In this document: in pieces, positions 49,020 through 53,060 of the stretch
Layout of the letters: the number at the start of each line of letters is the position of its first letter
Position numbering within the stretch: position 1 is the first letter of the stretch
From: a virus
IMG/VR virus record: IMGVR_UViG_3300010354_000122
Span: 1 to 53,060 of that record
Reading direction: 5' to 3' (one strand)
Length of the DNA stretch: 53,060 nucleotides
The notes under the pieces: generated by a model
Seen by the model: the letters and a program-made list of their open reading frames with translations, nothing else
Told to the model about the DNA's origin: nothing
The model's database searches: none
Translations under genes and position numbers: made by a program

Positions 49020-49703
49020 ATGTTTGGCTCGTTTAGTGGCTCTTTTAGCTTCGGCCGCAAAAGAAAAATTATTACTGGTGGCATCAGCGATCCGAACCTC
49101 TCACTCGGAACACAAGTAGAGTGGACTAATAGCACCATATGGTATACAGCTGGTGCATCCAATCCTGGAGGTGGTTTTGCTTCAGCTGTTAGGCCTCTTA
49201 TCCAAGTAATGTATGCCCACAAGGCAATAAAAATTAGTGTTGGAGCCACAACAAGTCTTGGTATTAAGACAACACAGACTGGTGGTCAGTGGCGTTGGCA
49301 GTTCTCTGTAAGTTCTGCAGAAAATACAATTGGTAGTTTTTCAGCACCATTTTTTGGATCTCAATTAATTGGACAAAATAGTGTTGTAGGAGGTCAAACT
49401 TATACAGGTGTGACAGACACACTATTTGAAATACCGGCAAACAGATACTTTTTAATTATACGTAGCCCCGGGCCCCTTTACACAGCGTCAACCGCTTCTC
49501 CAGGCAACGGCGGCACTAATAGAACAGCCGTAATAAGCGGTGATCCAATATTCACAACTCTCAGCTCCCACATACAAGGATATTCAACGGGTGTCACTAA
49601 CCAAGTAACCAATTTGCCTACACAATTGGGTGGTAGTGATTCAGGATACATTGAAGTTGCCAATTATAACCCAGCTTTTGGTTTAACATTTACATTAGCA
49701 TAG
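49020..49703 (+). CDS. minor structural or receptor-binding protein
   Basis: A 227-residue Gly/Ser/Thr-rich beta protein starting MFGSFSGSFSFGRK. The rest alternates short strands and Gly turns (GGQWRWQFSVS, NRYFLIIRSPGP), like small fibre-tip or decoration proteins. It lies two bases after the fibre gene, so a joint role in adsorption is plausible. No family is assigned. Confidence 0.68.
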   Translation: MFGSFSGSFSFGRKRKIITGGISDPNLSLGTQVEWTNSTIWYTAGASNPGGGFASAVRPLIQVMYAHKAIKISVGATTSLGIKTTQTGGQWRWQFSVSSAENTIGSFSAPFFGSQLIGQNSVVGGQTYTGVTDTLFEIPANRYFLIIRSPGPLYTASTASPGNGGTNRTAVISGDPIFTTLSSHIQGYSTGVTNQVTNLPTQLGGSDSGYIEVANYNPAFGLTFTLA

Positions 49704-49709
49704 TTTATA

Positions 49710-49717
49710 CATAAATA
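49710..49717 (+). promoter_or_regulatory. candidate late promoter motif CATAAATA, very close to a start
   Basis: CATAAATA ends six bases before the ATG at 49724. If used as a -10 element, the message would have almost no leader. Chance or a different role is possible. Confidence 0.3.
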
Positions 49718-49723
49718 GGCATT

Positions 49724-50116
49724 ATGATAGAAAAACTTGACGAATCAAATGCATTATTATATGCAGCAAAACATTATGATAACCCGCAATGTTTTGATAC
49801 TCTTGAGTTCTACGAAGATCTTAGTAGGTTTAAGTATCTGAAAAGATTGTTTAAACGCTATGAAGAGACTGGTGAGTTAAAAGAAAGACTAATTATAAAC
49901 CACCTGGTTGTAATTTATAATGTATTTGGTGTTGAGCCTGCTACAAGGCTATTATTTCTAAAAATGGACGGATTTTATCATTATCTCAAACCGTTTTTAG
50001 AAATGATGGGAACATTGCCGCTGATCGTAAAAAATATTGGCGTAACAAATAAAGACGTTATTTGTAGTAACATTGTTTCTGATCCTGACATAGAAAAGAT
50101 TGTTAAACAAATATGA
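49724..50116 (+). CDS. conserved phage protein of unknown function
   Basis: A 130-residue protein with a compact helical core: KERLIINHLVVIYNVFG (about residues 53-69) followed by EPATRLLFLKMD and LKPFLEMMGTLP. This pattern recurs in many T4-like phages, usually near structural genes, with no known role. It ends in an ATGA overlap with the next gene. Confidence 0.8.
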   Translation: MIEKLDESNALLYAAKHYDNPQCFDTLEFYEDLSRFKYLKRLFKRYEETGELKERLIINHLVVIYNVFGVEPATRLLFLKMDGFYHYLKPFLEMMGTLPLIVKNIGVTNKDVICSNIVSDPDIEKIVKQI

Positions 50117-50373
50117 AATCATTCAAGCAATTTGTTAACGAAGAAGATGGTGGAATTCCAACAAACAACGCAAGCGGTGGCAACATTGCTGGCATTGGTG
50201 TTGGACCACAAGGTGAACCTCCAGGAATTCCTTTTGGTGGGGGACGTGCTTATGTAAGTTCAAAAGGAACAATGAAGACACAGCAAAAGCGTGGATATCG
50301 TAGGAAGCGCAAAAAAGAACAGCAAGACGTTGTTCCATTGTTACCAGCCTCTTCAATAATATTAGCAAGATGA
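50113..50373 (+). CDS. small protein with capsid-targeting-like N-terminus
   Basis: An 86-residue protein whose first residues, MKSFKQFVNEEDGG, closely resemble the capsid-targeting sequence of T4 internal proteins. The rest is a Gly/Pro-rich linker (IAGIGVGPQGEPPG) and a strongly basic patch (KRGYRRKRKKEQ), with a hydrophobic end. It may be packed in the head with DNA. It overlaps both neighbours by four bases. Confidence 0.65.
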   Translation: MKSFKQFVNEEDGGIPTNNASGGNIAGIGVGPQGEPPGIPFGGGRAYVSSKGTMKTQQKRGYRRKRKKEQQDVVPLLPASSIILAR

Positions 50374-50648
50374 ACGACACGAAATTTCATAGATATTGGC
50401 GACCTGCAATGGGTTGGAGTTATCTAATTGTTTGTCTATGGGATTTCCTATTAGCTCCTTTATTTTTTACATGGTGGGCAGCCAAAACAAAAACCTCCTT
50501 TGAGATGTGGAAACCTCTGACACTTGCAGAGGGAGGATTGTATCATCTAGCAATGGGTGCAATTGTTGGTGTGACTGCTTGGTCACGAGGTCAAGAAAAA
50601 ATTTCTTTTTCCAACAAGACGACCGCCTCTGAAGAACACCTAGACTAA
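50370..50648 (+). CDS. holin
   Basis: A 92-residue membrane protein with three candidate helices (about residues 12-36, 45-60 and 52-70) and a charged C-terminus. RPAMGWSYLIVCLWDFLLAP and GLYHLAMGAIVGVTAWSRGQEKI are typical of a phage holin family with that layout. It would open the inner membrane so the GH19 endolysin (17401) can reach the wall. It lies far from both endolysin and spanins. Confidence 0.78.
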   Translation: MNDTKFHRYWRPAMGWSYLIVCLWDFLLAPLFFTWWAAKTKTSFEMWKPLTLAEGGLYHLAMGAIVGVTAWSRGQEKISFSNKTTASEEHLD

Positions 50649-50651
50649 CCC

Positions 50652-50680
50652 TTGATTTAATTAAACTAGTGTAGTATGAT
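50652..50680 (+). promoter_or_regulatory. sigma70-type promoter before the primase gene
   Basis: TTGATT (50652-50657), a 17-base spacer and TATGAT (50675-50680) precede gp61 by 28 bases. The leader holds a small CCCT/AGGG hairpin (50684-50695) just before the AGGA RBS. It separates early replication genes from the late block. Confidence 0.72.
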
Positions 50681-50708
50681 TGCCCCTGTCTAGGGTCAGG
50701 AATTTATT

Positions 50709-51731
50709 ATGCATTGGATTGATCAAAAATATGTTTTGTTGTTGAGCAACCGTCTACCTCTCTTTAAGAAGGTCGGTAACACTTCTTACAATTGTCGTTG
50801 TATTCTCTGTGGTGACTCAAAAAAGAATAAAACAAGAGCTCGTGGTTACTTACTTGGTGACTCAAAAGGGACAAGATACTTTTGTCATAATTGTGGTGCC
50901 TCCCTTTCATTGAAAAAGTTTCTTGGCCAGGTTGATCCTCTTTTGGAACAACAATATAGTCAGGAAAGATTTTTTGAGAAACGAAATGAAAAGATAAATC
51001 ATACTCCCCTTCCACCTCCAGATGTGACAGTCATTGAAAAGCCTGACTATTTGAAAGCATTTGGAAGCCTTAAAAAAATATCTCAGCTCCCTCCAACTCA
51101 CAAAGCAAAACGTTATGTTGAACAAAGATTGATACCGTCAAAGTTTCACTATAAAATATTTTTTGCACAAAATTTTGCTAAGTTTGTTAATGAAATCATA
51201 CCAAATAAATTAAACGAGAAGAATCAAGAAGAAAGAATAATCCTGCCATTTCTCACTCGAGAAAAAAAGTTAATCGGCTTTACTGGACGGTCGTTAGACA
51301 ACAACAGTTTGAGATACATAACAATCATGATCGATACTGAAAGCCCAAAACTTTTTGGTATTGATACTGTAGACTTTCAAAAGAAGATCTACATTACAGA
51401 AGGTCCAATAGACTCTTTCTTTATTGAAAACGGCATCGCAATGGGTGGTTCTGATATGTCCAAATCATTCAAGGCGTTAGATGTAGAACCTAGAAAATGT
51501 GTTATGATCTTCGATAATGAGCCGCGAAACAAAGAAATAGTTTCAAAGATTAGCAAGGCTATTGATCAGGGATTCAATGTTTTTATTTGGCCAGAAAAAA
51601 TTAAATGCAAGGATCTAAATGAATTAGCATTAGATGGATACATAGTGCCCCAAATTAAAAAATTAGTAGATGATCATACATCTTGTGGAATTGAAGCAAA
51701 ACTAAAACTACAAAGCTGGAAGCGGATATAA
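50709..51731 (+). CDS. 61: gp61 DNA primase
   Basis: A 340-residue primase matching T4 gp61 (342 residues). The N-terminal zinc-binding part has Cys31 and Cys34 (CILCGDS) with Cys59 and Cys62 (YFCHNCG). The Toprim core starts with IYITEGPIDSFF and continues with MIFDNEPRN. It makes RNA primers on the lagging strand together with gp41. It has its own promoter and is followed after 12 bases by the reductase gene. Confidence 0.95.
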   Translation: MHWIDQKYVLLLSNRLPLFKKVGNTSYNCRCILCGDSKKNKTRARGYLLGDSKGTRYFCHNCGASLSLKKFLGQVDPLLEQQYSQERFFEKRNEKINHTPLPPPDVTVIEKPDYLKAFGSLKKISQLPPTHKAKRYVEQRLIPSKFHYKIFFAQNFAKFVNEIIPNKLNEKNQEERIILPFLTREKKLIGFTGRSLDNNSLRYITIMIDTESPKLFGIDTVDFQKKIYITEGPIDSFFIENGIAMGGSDMSKSFKALDVEPRKCVMIFDNEPRNKEIVSKISKAIDQGFNVFIWPEKIKCKDLNELALDGYIVPQIKKLVDDHTSCGIEAKLKLQSWKRI

Positions 51732-51743
51732 TAAGGAATCACA

Positions 51744-53060
51744 ATGAAAAATACTGTCCATGGTATTGAAGTAGACTATTCTCGTGACAAACTGTTTGAT
51801 GAGCTTGGAATAAAACGGTTGCGAGAATCGTACATGAGGCCAGAGGAACAGTCACCACAAGAACGATTTGCATTTGTGTCTAATGCATTTGGTTCAAATA
51901 AGGAACACAAGCAACGTCTTTATGAATATGCTTCTAAACATTGGTTGAGTTATGCTACTCCTATTCTTTCTTTTGGTCGCAGTGAACGTGGTCTACCTAT
52001 ATCCTGTTTCCTTCCTTATCTTCCTGACAGTTCTTCTGGTCTTGTTGATACGCTTTCGGAAGTAAACTGGCTATCAATGTTGGGTGGTGGAGTTGGTATT
52101 GGTTTTGGTATTCGCTCTGCTGATGATAAATCAACCGGAATCATGCCTCACCTAAAAACTTATGATGCGTCTTCACTCGCTTATAGACAAGGTAGCACCC
52201 GTCGCGGCTCTTACGCTGCTTACCTTGACATTAGTCATCCAGACATTGAGCTATTTCTGGAGATGAGAAAGCCTACAGGCGATCCAAACTTTAGAGCTCT
52301 TAACCTCCACCACGGAATTAATATTCCTGATTCGTTCATGCAAATTCTTGAACGATGCATGTTGGATAAAGATGCTGACGATGGTTGGCAACTAATTGAC
52401 CCACACAACGGTGAGGTCAAGGATACAGTATCAGCAAGAGCATTGTGGCAAAAGATTCTCGAATTGAGAATGCAAACTGGTGAACCATATCTTCATTATA
52501 TTGATACATCTAACAGAAAGATGCCTGAGTTTCAAAAGAAGCTTGGACTATCGATTAAGCAGTCTAATCTTTGTTCTGAAATTATTTTACCTACAGACAA
52601 GAAGCGTACGGCTGTTTGCTGTCTCTCTTCTGTAAACTTGGAGTACTACGATGAGTGGAAGAAAGATCCTTTATTTCTTCGTGATATTGCAGAAATGCTT
52701 GATAATGTACTCCAGTATTTTATTGATCATGCACCCTCACCTATTCATAGAGCAAAGTACTCTGCTCAGCGTGAGCGCTCTATTGGTGTTGGTGCCCTTG
52801 GTTTTCATGCTTTTTTACAACGACACAACGTGCCTTGGGAAAGTGCCCAAGCGACAGGACTAAATGCTAAAATATTTAAACACATTAGGGGAAAACTGGA
52901 TGAAGCTAATCATGAACTTGGCCGACTACGTGGAGAGGCGCCTGATGCACAAGGTACCGGTCTACGCTTTAGCCACCTTATGGCTATTGCTCCTAACGCT
53001 TCTAGTTCTATTATCATGGGGAATACTAGTCCTTCTGTCGAACCATATCGGGCTAACGCA
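51744..53060 (+). CDS. nrdA: ribonucleotide reductase large subunit (NrdA), 5' part
   Basis: The open frame runs from ATG 51744 (AAGGAATC upstream) to the window end, 439 codons, and continues beyond. Class I reductase landmarks are present: Cys88 (SCFLPYLPD), Asn275/Cys277/Glu279 in QSNLCSEI, and CCLSSVNLE with the second redox Cys near 292. GGGVGIGFGIRS and YRQGSTRRGSYAAYL are typical. The N-terminal ATP-cone is absent, since the chain opens directly before the ten-stranded barrel, as in other marine T4-like phages. It reduces NDPs to dNDPs with a small subunit expected downstream. Confidence 0.95.
   Translation, partial: MKNTVHGIEVDYSRDKLFDELGIKRLRESYMRPEEQSPQERFAFVSNAFGSNKEHKQRLYEYASKHWLSYATPILSFGRSERGLPISCFLPYLPDSSSGLVDTLSEVNWLSMLGGGVGIGFGIRSADDKSTGIMPHLKTYDASSLAYRQGSTRRGSYAAYLDISHPDIELFLEMRKPTGDPNFRALNLHHGINIPDSFMQILERCMLDKDADDGWQLIDPHNGEVKDTVSARALWQKILELRMQTGEPYLHYIDTSNRKMPEFQKKLGLSIKQSNLCSEIILPTDKKRTAVCCLSSVNLEYYDEWKKDPLFLRDIAEMLDNVLQYFIDHAPSPIHRAKYSAQRERSIGVGALGFHAFLQRHNVPWESAQATGLNAKIFKHIRGKLDEANHELGRLRGEAPDAQGTGLRFSHLMAIAPNASSSIIMGNTSPSVEPYRANA

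Overview
The window is a stretch of a T4-like myovirus genome. All supported genes lie on the + strand and are tightly packed, with many ATGA or TAATG start/stop overlaps. It carries most of the T4-type core set: gp23 (3' end), a gp19-like tube protein, UvsY, UvsW, gp55, gp47, gp46, gp45, gp44, gp62, RegA, gp43, UvsX, gp41, gp61 and NrdA (5' part). The host is probably Gram-negative: there is a two-gene spanin with an outer-membrane lipoprotein, a small outer-membrane beta-barrel and a GH19-type endolysin. Hsp20, SpeD, peptide deformylase and 2OG-Fe(II) oxygenases resemble the accessory genes of marine T4-like phages. No photosynthesis gene is present here, so I do not assign a cyanobacterial host.

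Layout: 1-1081 capsid end and tail-tube-like gene; 1134-6761 recombination, repair and late sigma block; 6758-13285 nucleotide and base-modification block (deformylase, QueE, phosphoribosyltransferase, FolE, a PD-(D/E)XK-like protein, a QueD-like T-fold protein, a DpdA-like transglycosylase, dNMP kinase, dCTP deaminase/dUTPase family, glycosyltransferase); 13285-24504 replisome block, interrupted by dCMP deaminase, Hsp20, an Sm-like protein and endolysin; 24504-35814 accessory region with a structured RNA before queD, 11 tRNA genes with encoded CCA, rubrerythrin, two 2OG oxygenases, secreted and outer-membrane proteins, SpeD and an HNH nuclease; 35866-50648 virion region with candidate internal head proteins, spanins, fibre-like proteins and a holin; 50709-53060 primase and ribonucleotide reductase.

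How the genes fit together: FolE, QueD and QueE make 7-carboxy-7-deazaguanine and a DpdA-like enzyme could place a deazaguanine in DNA, so this phage probably carries a modified guanine. Late genes lie behind short ATAAATA motifs, while early and middle genes have sigma70-type promoters. Lysis genes are dispersed: endolysin at 17.4 kb, spanins at 39.5 kb, holin at 50.4 kb.

Most unusual signals: (1) a promoter-driven, tRNA-like RNA ending in a T-run just before queD; (2) a 35-nt leader present twice, folding into a GNRA-capped hairpin with compatible changes, before two exported-protein genes; (3) a KxDG ligase-like domain in a gene pair that looks like a split gene, next to other proteins with capsid-targeting-like N-termini; (4) a degenerate QueD-like T-fold paralogue beside dpdA; (5) virion-region proteins with an AT-hook, EF-hand-like loops and shared short peptide repeats.
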